From assembly GCF_900142845.1 (NCBI RefSeq), contig NZ_FSRU01000001.1:434001-498000 (forward strand): DNA of 64,000 nt, read 5' to 3'. The translations under genes were made by a program, and so were the position numbers. This document shows positions 1 through 9,972 of this stretch, piece after piece. The number at the start of each line of letters is the position of its first letter. The stretch's first letter is position 1. The notes beneath the pieces were generated by a model. The model ran no database searches and was not told where the DNA came from. It saw only the letters and a program-made list of their open reading frames with translations. Source of the stretch: Paraburkholderia phenazinium. GTDB lineage: Bacteria; Pseudomonadota; Gammaproteobacteria; Burkholderiales; Burkholderiaceae.

Positions 1-27
1 GTCACTCTTGGGCCCAGGATTACGCCA

Positions 28-3000
28 TCAATGGAAATTGCGGCTCATTGATGGCAGCTCGCCGAGGAGATACGACATATCGATGAGGTGTTGCGCGACA
101 AGGTGTCGTACTTCTCCTTCGCACTGCCATACACCAAGTACGCCGAGCAACGATGCGCCTAGCACTTCCTTGCGCTGCCGCTCCAGCACCTTGGGCCAGA
201 TGATGACGTTGACGTTGCCGGTCTCGTCCTCTAGGGTGATAAAGATGACACCTTTTGCCGTCTCGGGCCGCTGACGCACGGTAACGATGCCACAGCCGCG
301 CGCGAGCCGGCCGTTCCGAAAGGTATGCAGGGTGGACGCGGGCATCAACCGGTTTTCGAGCAACTGAGGTCGCAGCAGCGCGAGAGGATGTCGTCCGAGC
401 GTCAGACCCATCGACCGATAGTCGCCGACAATATCGTCGGCTTCAGAGGGTGCACCGAGTGCCGGCGTTTCGTCTTCGACTTTCGCTACCGACAGCATGT
501 CTTTATCCGGCACGGCGGCAACGGATTGCCACAGCGCCTCGCGCCGATTGCCTGCAAGCGACGAGAGTGCGTTCGCCGCGGCGAGCGCCTGCAGGTCGTG
601 ACGGTCGAGTTGGGCGCGCCGGGCGAGGTCAGATACAGTTGCGAACGGACGTATCGCACGTGAGTTTTCGATACGCTCTGCGGCACCATCACGCATCCCT
701 TTGAGCAAGGACAGGCCCAGTCGCACCGCCGGCCGTTCGGCACCGTCTATCGGCTCGAGAGACGAGTCCCAGCCGCTTATCGTGACATCGACGGGAAATA
801 CCTGGACACCATGCCGCGTGGCATCCTGAACGAGTTGCGACGGCGAATAAAACCCCATCGGCTGGCTGTTCAGCATCGCCGCGAGAAAGGCTTCCGGCTC
901 GTGGCGTTTCAGCCAGCTACTCGCGTACACGAGCAGGGCAAAGCTGGCCGCGTGACTCTCCGGAAACCCGTATTCGCCAAAGCCGAGAATCTGCTGGAAG
1001 ATGCCGTCTGCAAATGCCTTGTCGTATCCACGCTCAGTCATCCCGTTGACGATTCGGTCGTAATACCTGTCAAGACCACCCTTGCGTTTCCAGGCCGCCA
1101 TTGCACGCCGCAACTGGTCGGCTTCGCCCGCGGTGAATCCGGCGGCTAACATTGCCACCTGCATCACCTGTTCCTGAAAAATCGGCACACCGAGCGTACG
1201 GCCCAATGCCGTTTCAAGGGCCTTGCTGGGGTAGCTCACAGGCTCGAATCCCTGGCGGCGCTGAAGATACGGGTGAACGGCGCCGCCCTGAATGGGTCCC
1301 GGGCGAACAATCGCCACCTCGATGACGAGGTCATAGAACGTACGGGGCTGAAGTCTCGGCAGCATGCTCATCTGCGCCCGCGATTCAATCTGGAAAACGC
1401 CCACGGTGTCCGCGCGCGAAATCATCTCATACGTTTCCGGGTCTTCAGCCGGTATGTCCTGCATCTCAAATTGTTCACCTCGCTGGTCCGATACGAGGTC
1501 CAGCGCTCGACGGATTGCTGAGAGCATGCCGAGCGCAAGTACATCGATTTTCAGCAACCCCAGCGACTCGAGGTCGTCCTTGTCCCACTGAATCACGCTG
1601 CGGTCGACCATCGCAGCATTTTCAACAGGCACCAGGCGCGTGAGCTTTCCACGGCTGATGACAAAGCCGCCTGAGTGCTGGGACAGATGGCGAGGGAAAC
1701 CGAGCAGTTGTGACGCAAGCGATGCCCACAGCTGAATCAGTGGCGTCTCCGGGTTCAGACCGGACTCGGAAAAGCGGTTGAGGAGGTCCTCCTTGCCATC
1801 AAACCATTGATGGCTCTTGGCCCCCGCATCGACAATCTGCGGGTCAACGCCCAGCGCCTTGCCGGTTTCGCGAAGGGCGCCGCGCGGACGATAGGTCGAC
1901 ACGGCCGCCGCTATCGCGGCACGGTCACGGCCGTATTTCCTGTAGATGTATTGAATCACCTCTTCCCGTCGCTGGTGTTCAAAGTCGACATCGATGTCCG
2001 GTGGTTCGCCGCGCTCCTTCGATATAAACCGCTCGAAGAGCATGTTGCCTCGCGCCGGGTCGACTTCCGTCACGCCCAGGCAGTAACAGACCGCCGAGTT
2101 CGCGGCCGAGCCCCGGCCCTGACACAGGATGTGCTGGCTGCGGGCAAAGCGGACGATGTCATAGACCGTGAGGAAGTACGGCTCGTATTCGAGCTCCCTG
2201 ATGAGTTCGAGCTCGTGCTCAATCTGTTCCAGCACGTCATATGGGATGCCGGATGGAAACCGGCGGCGGGCGCCAATATAGGTCTCCTGCCGCAGATAGG
2301 CGGTCGGCGTGATGCCCGTGGGAACCAGTTCATCCGGATACTCATAGCGCAGCTCGTCGAGCGAGAACGTGCAACGCGACAGGATGTTCGTTGTCTCTGC
2401 GAGCGCGTATTCCGGATACAGGTTCGCGAGACGCAGGCGGGGACGCAGGTGCTGCTCCGCGTTGGGGGAGAGGTCGTAGCCACACTCCTGCACCGGCCTG
2501 CCCACACGGATGGCGGTCATCGTGTCCTGCAACGGTTTGCGCGAGCGCACATGCATCACCACCTGGCCGAGCGCGACGACCGGAATGCCACGGCCGTCGG
2601 CGATGTATTCGACCGCTCCCCGGTGAATATCGTCCATCGCACGTTGATGTAGCACAAGGCCGCACCATCCACGGTTGGGAAACGTCTGTTCGAGCCACTC
2701 GAGCTGGACGTCGAGCACGTCCTCCTTCGCGGGGAAATGCGGTATCAGTATCGCGAGACAGTCCGGCATGCCGCGAAGGTGGCTGCTCTCCGGTTCCGGC
2801 CGCGACAGGTCGTGTGGTGTCAGCCGGTACGTGCCTTTCGGGCCGCGTGTGCGCGCGAGCGTAATGAGTTCGGAGAGGTTTCCGTATCCCTCACGGTTCT
2901 GGGCGAGGAGAATGAGACCGAAACTTGGCGAGCCGTCGGCATTGACGAGCCGAAAGTACGAGCCGACGACAAAGGGAAGGTTCGCCTCCTTCGCGGCGAC

Positions 3001-3177
3001 GTGCGCACGGACGATACCGGCAAGCGAGCACTCGTCAGTTACCGCCAGGCCCGAGTAGCCGAGTTGCGCTGCACGTTGGGCCAGCTCCTCCGCGTGCGAA
3101 GCACCATGCAGGAATGAGAAATTGGAGAGGCAGAACAGCTCGGCATACGCCGGCAAAGCGGTGAAGGTTGTGTCCAT
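28..3177 (-). CDS. dnaE2: Error-prone DNA polymerase DnaE2 (ImuC)
   Basis: A C-family DNA polymerase of 1049 residues, the usual length for DnaE2, which performs SOS-induced translesion synthesis together with ImuA and ImuB. The N-terminal PHP domain is seen from about residue 12 (NFSFLHGASHAEEL). The polymerase acidic motif PDIDVDFEHQRREEV lies near residue 400, followed by GRGSAANSA-type palm motifs just before it, and an OB-fold-like region (ETGNVNVIIWPKVLERQ) near the end. The ATG at 3177 gives a canonical DnaE2 N-terminus. It lies 76 bases downstream of the imuA remnant on the same strand, so both were probably read from the LexA-controlled promoter at about 3980. The imuB gene normally found between them is absent. 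Confidence 0.95.
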   Translation of the reverse strand: MDTTFTALPAYAELFCLSNFSFLHGASHAEELAQRAAQLGYSGLAVTDECSLAGIVRAHVAAKEANLPFVVGSYFRLVNADGSPSFGLILLAQNREGYGNLSELITLARTRGPKGTYRLTPHDLSRPEPESSHLRGMPDCLAILIPHFPAKEDVLDVQLEWLEQTFPNRGWCGLVLHQRAMDDIHRGAVEYIADGRGIPVVALGQVVMHVRSRKPLQDTMTAIRVGRPVQECGYDLSPNAEQHLRPRLRLANLYPEYALAETTNILSRCTFSLDELRYEYPDELVPTGITPTAYLRQETYIGARRRFPSGIPYDVLEQIEHELELIRELEYEPYFLTVYDIVRFARSQHILCQGRGSAANSAVCYCLGVTEVDPARGNMLFERFISKERGEPPDIDVDFEHQRREEVIQYIYRKYGRDRAAIAAAVSTYRPRGALRETGKALGVDPQIVDAGAKSHQWFDGKEDLLNRFSESGLNPETPLIQLWASLASQLLGFPRHLSQHSGGFVISRGKLTRLVPVENAAMVDRSVIQWDKDDLESLGLLKIDVLALGMLSAIRRALDLVSDQRGEQFEMQDIPAEDPETYEMISRADTVGVFQIESRAQMSMLPRLQPRTFYDLVIEVAIVRPGPIQGGAVHPYLQRRQGFEPVSYPSKALETALGRTLGVPIFQEQVMQVAMLAAGFTAGEADQLRRAMAAWKRKGGLDRYYDRIVNGMTERGYDKAFADGIFQQILGFGEYGFPESHAASFALLVYASSWLKRHEPEAFLAAMLNSQPMGFYSPSQLVQDATRHGVQVFPVDVTISGWDSSLEPIDGAERPAVRLGLSLLKGMRDGAAERIENSRAIRPFATVSDLARRAQLDRHDLQALAAANALSSLAGNRREALWQSVAAVPDKDMLSVAKVEDETPALGAPSEADDIVGDYRSMGLTLGRHPLALLRPQLLENRLMPASTLHTFRNGRLARGCGIVTVRQRPETAKGVIFITLEDETGNVNVIIWPKVLERQRKEVLGASLLGVLGVWQCEGEVRHLVAQHLIDMSYLLGELPSMSRNFH

Positions 3178-3253
3178 GGCGTGTCATCCCGACAGGCCAT
3201 GAAGGAACCCGCTCCATTTCTCTTCCCCCGGTACACCGCTGCCATCTGCCAGT

Positions 3254-3962
3254 TCACACGAGCGTATAGGTCGCGATATCGCGAGAGGCAACGTCGGCAA
3301 GTGAACGGCGAGGAAGGCGCGCATGTCGGGAAAACAGAACTGGACTGGGTTGAAGGGAAATCGATAGAGGCGCTGCGCTGGACGGCCCTCGTCGTTTCAC
3401 AATATCGACGCTCAGGCCGTCGACTGATGGTCTTAAAGTCAATCGCAGGAGCGCTGGCGACGAATCCTGCGCGGTGGCGAGCGGCCTGACCATCACGAAA
3501 AGCGTTTCAGACGACTGCGCGGCCAGGTGCAGTCGTCTGAGTGATGACGCTTTCGCATACCCGGTCCAGAACACCACCGCGGCGCAACTGCCTGCGCGGA
3601 GAATCTGCTCAACCGACCACAACGCGTCTCCCGTCTTCGCCGCATCCACGCGAAACACCCGCTCGACAGGAAGGCCGATGTGGCGCAGCCCCCCAGTCCG
3701 TTGAGGGCATGGGGGGCTGCACAAATGCGACCGGACGGATACCGGCCTTGCAGAGCCCTGGCTGCAGCAACCGCAACTCACCCGTACCGGCTTGCTGGAC
3801 CAGCAGGTCGACCAGCGCCCCTACGGGCCATCCGCCGCCAGGCAGCTCCGCCGACAGCGCGGGATACCCCGTTTCCAGAAACCGCCCACGCCCGCGCGCG
3901 AGCTGGGACGCTCGCCACAGGGACGGGTGAATCTCCTCAGCGGGAACGGTAGCGGTGGACAT
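3254..3962 (-). pseudogene. imuA: imuA (SulA/RecA-like mutagenesis protein), frameshifted
   Basis: ImuA is the RecA-like partner of the ImuB/DnaE2 mutasome. The N-terminal part starts with MSTATVPAEEIHPSLW at 3962 and runs through ALVDLLVQQAGTGELRLL to FVQPP. The C-terminal part resumes as LRHIGLPVERVFRVDAAKTGDALWSVEQIL in another frame. Between them, 3690-3716, the third frame encodes the expected HALNGL linker, so there are two frame breaks, one in a C6 run and one in a G6 run; one extra base in each would restore the frame. This is either a true pseudogene or two homopolymer sequencing errors. The ATG at 3962 is preferred because the LexA box lies just upstream. imuB does not follow it. 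Confidence 0.8.
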
Positions 3963-3977
3963 GGGGAAGCAAAAAAA

Positions 3978-3993
3978 CTGTATATTTATACAG
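3978..3993. promoter_or_regulatory. LexA box (SOS operator)
   Basis: A perfect CTGT-N8-ACAG palindrome with an AT-rich centre lies 16 bases upstream of the imuA start codon. This matches the LexA consensus of Beta- and Gammaproteobacteria and is the expected control site of the imuA-imuB-dnaE2 cassette. It is also 56 bases upstream of the divergent gene at 4049, which could share the control. Confidence 0.88.
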
Positions 3994-4048
3994 TATCGTA
4001 CGCGCAATCTTGCGGTAGCGAACTGGCACTTTTAATCGGGGGCTGACT

Positions 4049-4363
4049 ATGGATGCACGCGTTCGGAAGGCCGACCATCCGATGCCCGAGCTGGCAGCCT
4101 TCATGGCCAAACTACGCTCAGCCTTCGGCGACGACGCGATTGACGACGCGGTGAGGCGTGGGAAAAACGGCGAGCCTGTCTTTTTCGCATGCGAAAATGG
4201 CCACGCCGTTGGAACAGCAATGCCCGTGACCGACAACGCCTGGCAGGTCGATGACGCTGTTCGCGACCGACATTACTGTCATGGTTGCGACGGCGAATGC
4301 GTCGGTCTGGGAGTCCGCTGCGGTGACTGGTTAAAGCGAGGCAACAGGGAGAAGGAACGGTGA
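4049..4363 (+). CDS. Conserved small cysteine-rich hypothetical protein
   Basis: A 104-residue protein with no recognised family. The N-terminal half is amphipathic and probably helical. The C-terminal part has the cysteine cluster CHGCDGEC plus a later C, with nearby H residues, which could bind zinc. A GGGGG ribosome site precedes the ATG. Its stop overlaps the GTG of the next gene (GTGA), so the two are translationally coupled. I believe similar gene pairs recur on Burkholderia accessory elements, but no function is known to me. Confidence 0.65.
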   Translation: MDARVRKADHPMPELAAFMAKLRSAFGDDAIDDAVRRGKNGEPVFFACENGHAVGTAMPVTDNAWQVDDAVRDRHYCHGCDGECVGLGVRCGDWLKRGNREKER

Positions 4364-4680
4364 GATTTTCTGGATGTGTCTTGTTGCTGCTCGGCTTCAC
4401 GTCCTCTGCATTTGCAACTCAGGAGTACAAGGAAATCTGGAATCCGCCGGAAGCAAGGGGCGCTTCGCTTAAACACCCAGCGACTTCACACAGGTCGGCA
4501 AAGCATACAGGTGGTGTACAACATATCGCGAAGGCGCGGGCGCATCGTACGCCGGCGCCAAAGCTCGCAGCGAAGCCAGGCAACGCGCCTGACTTCACTG
4601 ACATCCCGCGCCAGATAACGCCTGAGGGAAATGTGCTTCGGGTTGATTCCCGCAATACGACTGCTGAGGTCACGCGCTGA
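4360..4680 (+). CDS. Small secreted protein of unknown function
   Basis: A 106-residue protein beginning with GTG, in a four-base GTGA overlap with the upstream gene. Residues 1-19 form a clear signal peptide (hydrophobic LLLLGF core, cleavage after SAFA). The mature part starts QEYKEIWNPPEARG and continues as a basic, probably disordered tail. The coupling suggests it works with the cysteine-rich protein before it. No family recognised. Confidence 0.6.
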   Translation: MRFSGCVLLLLGFTSSAFATQEYKEIWNPPEARGASLKHPATSHRSAKHTGGVQHIAKARAHRTPAPKLAAKPGNAPDFTDIPRQITPEGNVLRVDSRNTTAEVTR

Positions 4681-4771
4681 TGAAGTCAGAGAGGTACAAC
4701 GGTTATAGAGGTTGGGGGCCGTAAGGAGGACGTAGGCAGACGAAGGATGCATCGCACAACACCTGGTAGTT

Positions 4772-4789
4772 GCGCACAAAAATGTGCGC
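4772..4789. terminator. Hairpin after the small secreted gene
   Basis: GCGCAC-AAAAAT-GTGCGC forms a perfect 6-bp stem about 90 bases after the stop codon at 4680. There is no clear T-run, so termination is only a possibility; it also lies about 60 bases before the next gene. Confidence 0.35.
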
Positions 4790-4850
4790 TAAATTCAGGC
4801 AATAATCGCATGCCCCAATGCAGGCGTGCATCGAGAGAATGAGGGCCGCC

Positions 4851-5459
4851 GTGAAAATCCAGTGGTGCATCAGCGCTGTGCTTCTGCTCGCGTCCGCGCA
4901 TGCGGCCGCCGGCATGTTCACCTCGGACGGCAACACGTTCGAGGAGTGCATGGAGAACCGGATAGACGAAACGAAAACGGAAGTCCAGTATGGCATCGCT
5001 GCGCAATATTGCAGACAGAAGCATCCTGCGCCTGTGGTCCACCTCGATATCCCCGACCCTTGGGCACACGGGGTGCCACAGCTCCGCGTGGTCGTAGGCA
5101 CCGACACGGAGTACGCTAAAGCCCGTCCCGTGATTGCAGCCGTCGCGCTGACCCACGTCACGATTACCAGCGACTCGCAGTCCTGGTACAGCCGGGTTGA
5201 TATCACTAACCGGAACAGGTTCCCGTTGTCCGCTCTCATCGTTGGTTTTGCGGCCAGAGGGGTTAGCCAGTGTGACTGGAACCCCAAGAGCTACACCGAA
5301 ATTTACGAGTGTGATGGCTCGGCAGACTCCGGTATGTCCGGAAGCTTCAGATGCAATATTCCAGGTGTCGAGCAGCGTACCGACGCGCACTACTGCATCA
5401 TTGGTATTGGCGTCACGGCTACACCCGACGACCTAAAGCGCTACTCACTGACCAAGTAG
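4851..5459 (+). CDS. Secreted hypothetical protein
   Basis: An approximately 202-residue exported protein. The GTG at 4851 is chosen because GAGGG lies seven bases upstream and it gives a compact signal peptide (MKIQWCISAVLLLASAHAAAG); ATGs at 4818 and 4839 are alternatives. The mature chain has several cysteines (ECMENR, YCRQK, QCDWNPKSYTEIYECDG, FRCN, HYCIIG), suggesting disulfides in the periplasm or outside the cell. The middle contains the beta-rich segment HVTITSDSQSWYSRVDITNRN, as in proteins that modify or bind at the surface. No family recognised. Confidence 0.6.
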   Translation: MKIQWCISAVLLLASAHAAAGMFTSDGNTFEECMENRIDETKTEVQYGIAAQYCRQKHPAPVVHLDIPDPWAHGVPQLRVVVGTDTEYAKARPVIAAVALTHVTITSDSQSWYSRVDITNRNRFPLSALIVGFAARGVSQCDWNPKSYTEIYECDGSADSGMSGSFRCNIPGVEQRTDAHYCIIGIGVTATPDDLKRYSLTK

Positions 5460-5591
5460 CCGCTCAGGCCGCAGTTTTCGAGCGAATCCATTTTCGCCAG
5501 GCCGTATGTCAAAGCGATATTCCAAAGGAGGCTCCAGTTTGCCCGACCTGCGGAGCCCAAGTAGCGCACTTTTGGGGATTGAAAGGACGAT

Positions 5592-8156
5592 ATGAGCTTC
5601 GAAGAGATTGTCGCGGGTCTTCAGATTCAGCGGCCTGAATTGAGAATTGAACAGCGCAACGATGGTTGTTCGATATGGCTGTCGGATGAGATTCAGCCGG
5701 CCAAGCGTTTGCTGCGTGTGACGCGTGCTCCCGGCGAGGGTCCGTTGACGATAAAGCGCGCAGTCTCCTCCTTGGTCGAAGGAAAGGATGTTCGGTTGAA
5801 ATTCGATGGCTCAGTTGATGATTTTGTCGACATCGTTGACGCAGAGCTAGCTCTTTCGCAAGCCAATGCTGGCGAGCGTGTTGCGGTCGAACGTACAGGA
5901 TTAAAAGTGGCTGGCAAATTACTCGATGAGAACATGTTTCGACGTGAAGTTGAGTCGCTCTTCAAGTCTCCCCCCGCGCGGGAGGCTGAGAATTGGTTTC
6001 CGCGGCTACAGCGGTTTCTGAGCACCACACGTGGCGCGTCTGCCGTTCAGCTTCGCGATAAAGCTTTCCTGAAGGAATTGTTCGATTCCGACCATGTGTC
6101 TGCCACGGGCATGTGCACCGTCAGGTCCGCGCCAGCTATTGAAAACGACGATTTTGTAGCCTGGTTTTCAAACAAGGCATCCCAGCCACTTCCTGCAGAG
6201 TCGCAAGAGGTGGCGGCTTGGCTAGTAGAGCTGCACGACGAAATCGCCGCCAAATTCCGCGAGTTGTGTGGAAAGCGTCCGTTCCTAAAAATCAATCGGG
6301 CACTGTGCGCGCTGTTTCCGGACTACTTCACCACGGTGGCAGATGAAGGGAAGCTCACGGAGCTATATCGAGCGCTCGGCGGAAAGGGGCGAATACATGC
6401 TATTCACATGCACATCGCCATCCGCAAAATGGTGGAAGATATTCTGGGTCCCGCTGCGCCAGGGACGCTAGATAGCGTAAAGCAGATGTGCCTGCCTTGG
6501 TTGCTTTACAGGCAAATCAGCGACGTCAAGGAAGCGGCTGTGCCACAGTCTGAGGCCGCTCCGGCGGATGGTCTGGTCCCTATGCCGGCGGTGCTGCGCC
6601 GGAAAGGGCTTACTGCTATCAAGGGCTACTTTCAGACACTCCTTGGCTACTTGCCCGCGTTGAGCGGCGACGGTCTAACGGAGGAAGACTTTCGCGACCT
6701 CATTCGCGAATCGAATCCGACGTTGGTTGACAGCAGCATTCGAACAACCATTAACGTGGTCATGCGCGAGTTTGACCTCTGTCGGCGCAACGGCGGTGTG
6801 TATCAACTGAACGCACGAGGCATCAACCTCCTTGAGTCCCAAGACCCACAGGAACTCGCTGACCAACTGCTCACGAAGGTTTTAGGGGTCGACTACACCA
6901 TTCGGACACTGGCGGCCGGCTCGAAATCGAAAGCGGAGCTTGTCGCGCTTTTGCAGACGGTTAATCCTGGTTGGACTACGGCCTTTGCTCCAACTGCACT
7001 ACTGGGCTGGTTGATGAGCATGCGGGTTATCTCGTATGAGCCGATAAGTGGCTACGCTCTGACGGAAGTTGGTCAACAATGGAATGAGCTCATCACCTGG
7101 GAGCCGCCCAAACTGCCCAAAGCGACCGAAACTGTGGTCGAAATTCAAGCAGAGGTAGACGCCAAGCTGGCTTTGCCTGATTGGGCTAAGGTAAAACAGC
7201 GTCTCGCAGACGCGGCCGCCGGCAGCTTCAAGTGGGACCAAGGTCTTGTCGAGCAGTTGCACGGTGGCCTGTGGTTCCATCCTGTACGACATTTCGCTGT
7301 GATGGCAGGCTTGTCTGGCTCGGGCAAAACCCAGCTCGCACTTAACTATGCGGACGCCTTGTGCGGAACGCAGCCGGCAGGGCAAGAGAGTGTAAAGGTA
7401 CTGCCAGTTCAGCCCGGCTGGTTTGATACCAGCCCCTTGCTCGGATATGTGCATCCGATTCAGCAGAGCATGTATGTCGGAACGCCGTTCCTGGACCTGG
7501 TGCTGCGTGCAGCAGAGAATCCGACGACCCCGCACGTAGCTATCCTGGATGAGATGAACCTCTCGCATCCGGAGCAGTACCTGGCGCCGATTTTGTCTGC
7601 CATGGAAACTCACGGGGTCATCGACCTGCATCAGATGGATGAGGAAGTCAGTGGTGTGCCAAGCCAGATTCGATACCCGGCAAACCTTGCGATTATTGGC
7701 ACCGTGAACATGGATGAGACAACCCACGGTCTTTCGGACAAGGTCTTGGACCGTGCATTCACGCTGGAGTTTTGGAAGATTGACGTCGAGAGCTTTCCAA
7801 AGTGGGGCACCCTCGAAGCCGAAGATGTTCGAGCCAAGGCCAAAGCTGTGCTCGGAAAACTGATGGAGGCACTCGAGCCCGTACGCCTGCACTTCGGATG
7901 GAGGACGATTGATGACGTCGTGAGCTATCTCGCTTTCTCCCGTGGCTTAGGTGTCAGCCCGGATAAGGCGTTGGATGATGTGTTGTATGCTAAGGTGCTC
8001 CCGAAGTTGCGAGGAGAACACTCCGAGCGCTTCGCCGAGGCGGTTGCGCAGATACAAGACATTTGCCGGGAATATGGATTGGCTCGATGTGCAAGTAAGG
8101 TTCAGGAGATGGTTCGCGACCTGAGCGAGACCGGTTCAACACGCTTCTGGCGATGA
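5592..8156 (+). CDS. McrB-like AAA+ GTPase/ATPase of a restriction-type system
   Basis: An 854-residue protein whose C-terminal third is a McrB/dynein-type AAA+ module: Walker A GLSGSGKT at 573-580, Walker B AILDEMN with D653-E654, the sensor GTVNMDETT near 703-711 and an arginine finger in VLDRAF. The first 550 residues are not a recognised DNA-binding domain and presumably hold target recognition. McrB-type motors drive a nuclease partner on modified or foreign DNA. The next gene starts inside this stop codon (ATGA) and encodes a nuclease, matching a McrBC-like two-subunit machine. Start ATG at 5592 has GAAAGGA upstream. GC content is lower than that of the chromosome at the right of the window. 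Confidence 0.82.
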   Translation: MSFEEIVAGLQIQRPELRIEQRNDGCSIWLSDEIQPAKRLLRVTRAPGEGPLTIKRAVSSLVEGKDVRLKFDGSVDDFVDIVDAELALSQANAGERVAVERTGLKVAGKLLDENMFRREVESLFKSPPAREAENWFPRLQRFLSTTRGASAVQLRDKAFLKELFDSDHVSATGMCTVRSAPAIENDDFVAWFSNKASQPLPAESQEVAAWLVELHDEIAAKFRELCGKRPFLKINRALCALFPDYFTTVADEGKLTELYRALGGKGRIHAIHMHIAIRKMVEDILGPAAPGTLDSVKQMCLPWLLYRQISDVKEAAVPQSEAAPADGLVPMPAVLRRKGLTAIKGYFQTLLGYLPALSGDGLTEEDFRDLIRESNPTLVDSSIRTTINVVMREFDLCRRNGGVYQLNARGINLLESQDPQELADQLLTKVLGVDYTIRTLAAGSKSKAELVALLQTVNPGWTTAFAPTALLGWLMSMRVISYEPISGYALTEVGQQWNELITWEPPKLPKATETVVEIQAEVDAKLALPDWAKVKQRLADAAAGSFKWDQGLVEQLHGGLWFHPVRHFAVMAGLSGSGKTQLALNYADALCGTQPAGQESVKVLPVQPGWFDTSPLLGYVHPIQQSMYVGTPFLDLVLRAAENPTTPHVAILDEMNLSHPEQYLAPILSAMETHGVIDLHQMDEEVSGVPSQIRYPANLAIIGTVNMDETTHGLSDKVLDRAFTLEFWKIDVESFPKWGTLEAEDVRAKAKAVLGKLMEALEPVRLHFGWRTIDDVVSYLAFSRGLGVSPDKALDDVLYAKVLPKLRGEHSERFAEAVAQIQDICREYGLARCASKVQEMVRDLSETGSTRFWR

Positions 8157-9730
8157 AAGTGGCCTGGCGGCATGAGCTTGTCGTCCGCGCCGCCGGTCTG
8201 GCCCAGCCGGAGCTTGGGCGGGCAGTCTCCGGTGGGCTGGTTTCCGGCCTACGGGAGGATGCCTCATACGTGCTGGAAATTGTCGACGGCGCACGGCATC
8301 TGTACGTCGACGATATTCCACTGGCAGAGGGGCCCGCTGGGCGGTTCGCATGGGCTGCCAGTTTCTTTGCCGGTCGCGTGAAAGTTGTATCCGTCAATCC
8401 AAAGGGAGTCGAGACCTCCTACTACCTTGAGGTAGCCCCAGCGAGCCAGAAGGTCCGAGAGGACCAATTTGCGTCGATGGTTGAAGCGATTCGGCAGTTC
8501 GACCAACGTCTCCTCCTAGGGGAGGCAGCCGCCTGTTTGGGATTTGGAAAAGCAGGCTTAGGTGGTAAGTTTGACGAACTGGTTCGCTGGGAGCGCCTGA
8601 GGCAACACGGCAGTGCATTTCTGAAGTGCGTCGAAGCAATCACCCGTATGCCGCATGCCAGTCTCAAACCAGTGCGGCAATCGGTGCCATTGGCCCAGGT
8701 GAAGCGTCTCCCCGTAGCCGCATTGCATGACAGGCGTATCGTCGCGTTGGCGACCGGTCAGTTCCCTGAAGGGGAAAACATCGACTCCATTCAGGTACAC
8801 GTCCAAGTCCCTACTGCCACGGTCGATACTCCCGCGAACCGAGCCATCTTTGCGCTACTCAAGCGGTTTCAACACGCTCTTGTTGTACTGCAAGCGTGGG
8901 TTATGAAGGACCGGGGCGAACTGTCGGAAACTGATGCGTTCGGGAGATGCAGCCGGCGTTTGGAAATCCTCCTCGCCTACGATGCTGACGTGCGACGTTT
9001 GCTCAATCGCTTTCCATTTCGCGGCGTCAAGAAACCTCAAACTACGGCAGCGGGCCTCACTCAGGTAGCGGCCAATCCAACATATGCCCGAGCCTATCGC
9101 ACGGGTACGGAAGCCTTACGTCTCGGCGTAGAACCTGATTTCGCCATAGAACACCTCCATGTCAGCCCCTCATGGGGGGTGTATGAGACCTGGTGCTATG
9201 TGGCTTTGGCAGAGGCGCTGGAATCGTCTTTAAGTGTTGAGTTCAAGCCGGGCAAATCCAAATTTGCGGGGACGTCTCCCGACCTGGTATTGTCCGCGCA
9301 GCTGCCGGACGGTCGAGACCTCGAGTTGCTATTCCAGGCGACGTTTCGCTCTGACGAGCTTGGCGGTACCAAACAGGCATGGAGCCTCTCCAGGGAGCGG
9401 CGCCCAGACATCGTTCTCATAGTCTCGCATGGAGTAGAGAAAAGGACATTTGTCCTGGACGCAAAGTACCGCAGTGGCAAGAGCAACGTGCTTGACGCTA
9501 TGGCGTCCGCACATATCTACCATGACTCTCTGTTCTTGGCCGGCCGGCGCCCGGACCTCTGTTTACTCTTGCTGCCAGGGGAGTCAGAAGTCGAATCGCT
9601 TGAGAGGTACGAGACCTGGGAAACCTATGGCGTGGGTCTTATCAGCGGTTATTCGGTGGGCGCGGAGGGTATTCAGCGGTGCGTGGCAGCACTTTCAACG
9701 TGGCTTTTTGATACTCGTAGCCGCCGATAG
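8153..9730 (+). CDS. DUF2357 / PD-(D/E)XK nuclease, McrC-like partner
   Basis: A 525-residue protein overlapping the McrB-like gene by four bases (ATGA). The N-terminal part is beta-rich. The middle carries the DUF2357-type signature TPANRAIFALLKRFQ near residue 225. The C-terminus has a PD-(D/E)XK-like core: RRPDIVLIV with D419, then VLDAKYR with D436 and K438, followed by a helix AMASAHIYHDSLF as in restriction nucleases. DUF2357 proteins are known partners of McrB-like ATPases, where they act as the McrC equivalent. The likely role is DNA cleavage driven by the upstream AAA+ protein. It ends facing the helicase gene across a 242-base gap. Confidence 0.8.
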   Translation: MKVAWRHELVVRAAGLAQPELGRAVSGGLVSGLREDASYVLEIVDGARHLYVDDIPLAEGPAGRFAWAASFFAGRVKVVSVNPKGVETSYYLEVAPASQKVREDQFASMVEAIRQFDQRLLLGEAAACLGFGKAGLGGKFDELVRWERLRQHGSAFLKCVEAITRMPHASLKPVRQSVPLAQVKRLPVAALHDRRIVALATGQFPEGENIDSIQVHVQVPTATVDTPANRAIFALLKRFQHALVVLQAWVMKDRGELSETDAFGRCSRRLEILLAYDADVRRLLNRFPFRGVKKPQTTAAGLTQVAANPTYARAYRTGTEALRLGVEPDFAIEHLHVSPSWGVYETWCYVALAEALESSLSVEFKPGKSKFAGTSPDLVLSAQLPDGRDLELLFQATFRSDELGGTKQAWSLSRERRPDIVLIVSHGVEKRTFVLDAKYRSGKSNVLDAMASAHIYHDSLFLAGRRPDLCLLLLPGESEVESLERYETWETYGVGLISGYSVGAEGIQRCVAALSTWLFDTRSRR

Positions 9731-9972
9731 CACAACAGCCGACAATTCACTTGCCGCTTGTGTTCTCGACAAAATAAAGTGGAGAGGCGAGATGACGTTA
9801 GACATCGTCAAGGACAAAGTGGGCCAGCTTCCCGTCACCCGCCGGGTACGTGCTTGTCATCTGGTTCCTCGCTAAGTTTGTCGTCGCTCTCGCTGCACAT
9901 TACCCGCTCGCGTCCGAATTTTCTGTACGCCCATCATCGCAGTACATCTGCCGCGCGAAGAAGGTAAAGGCA

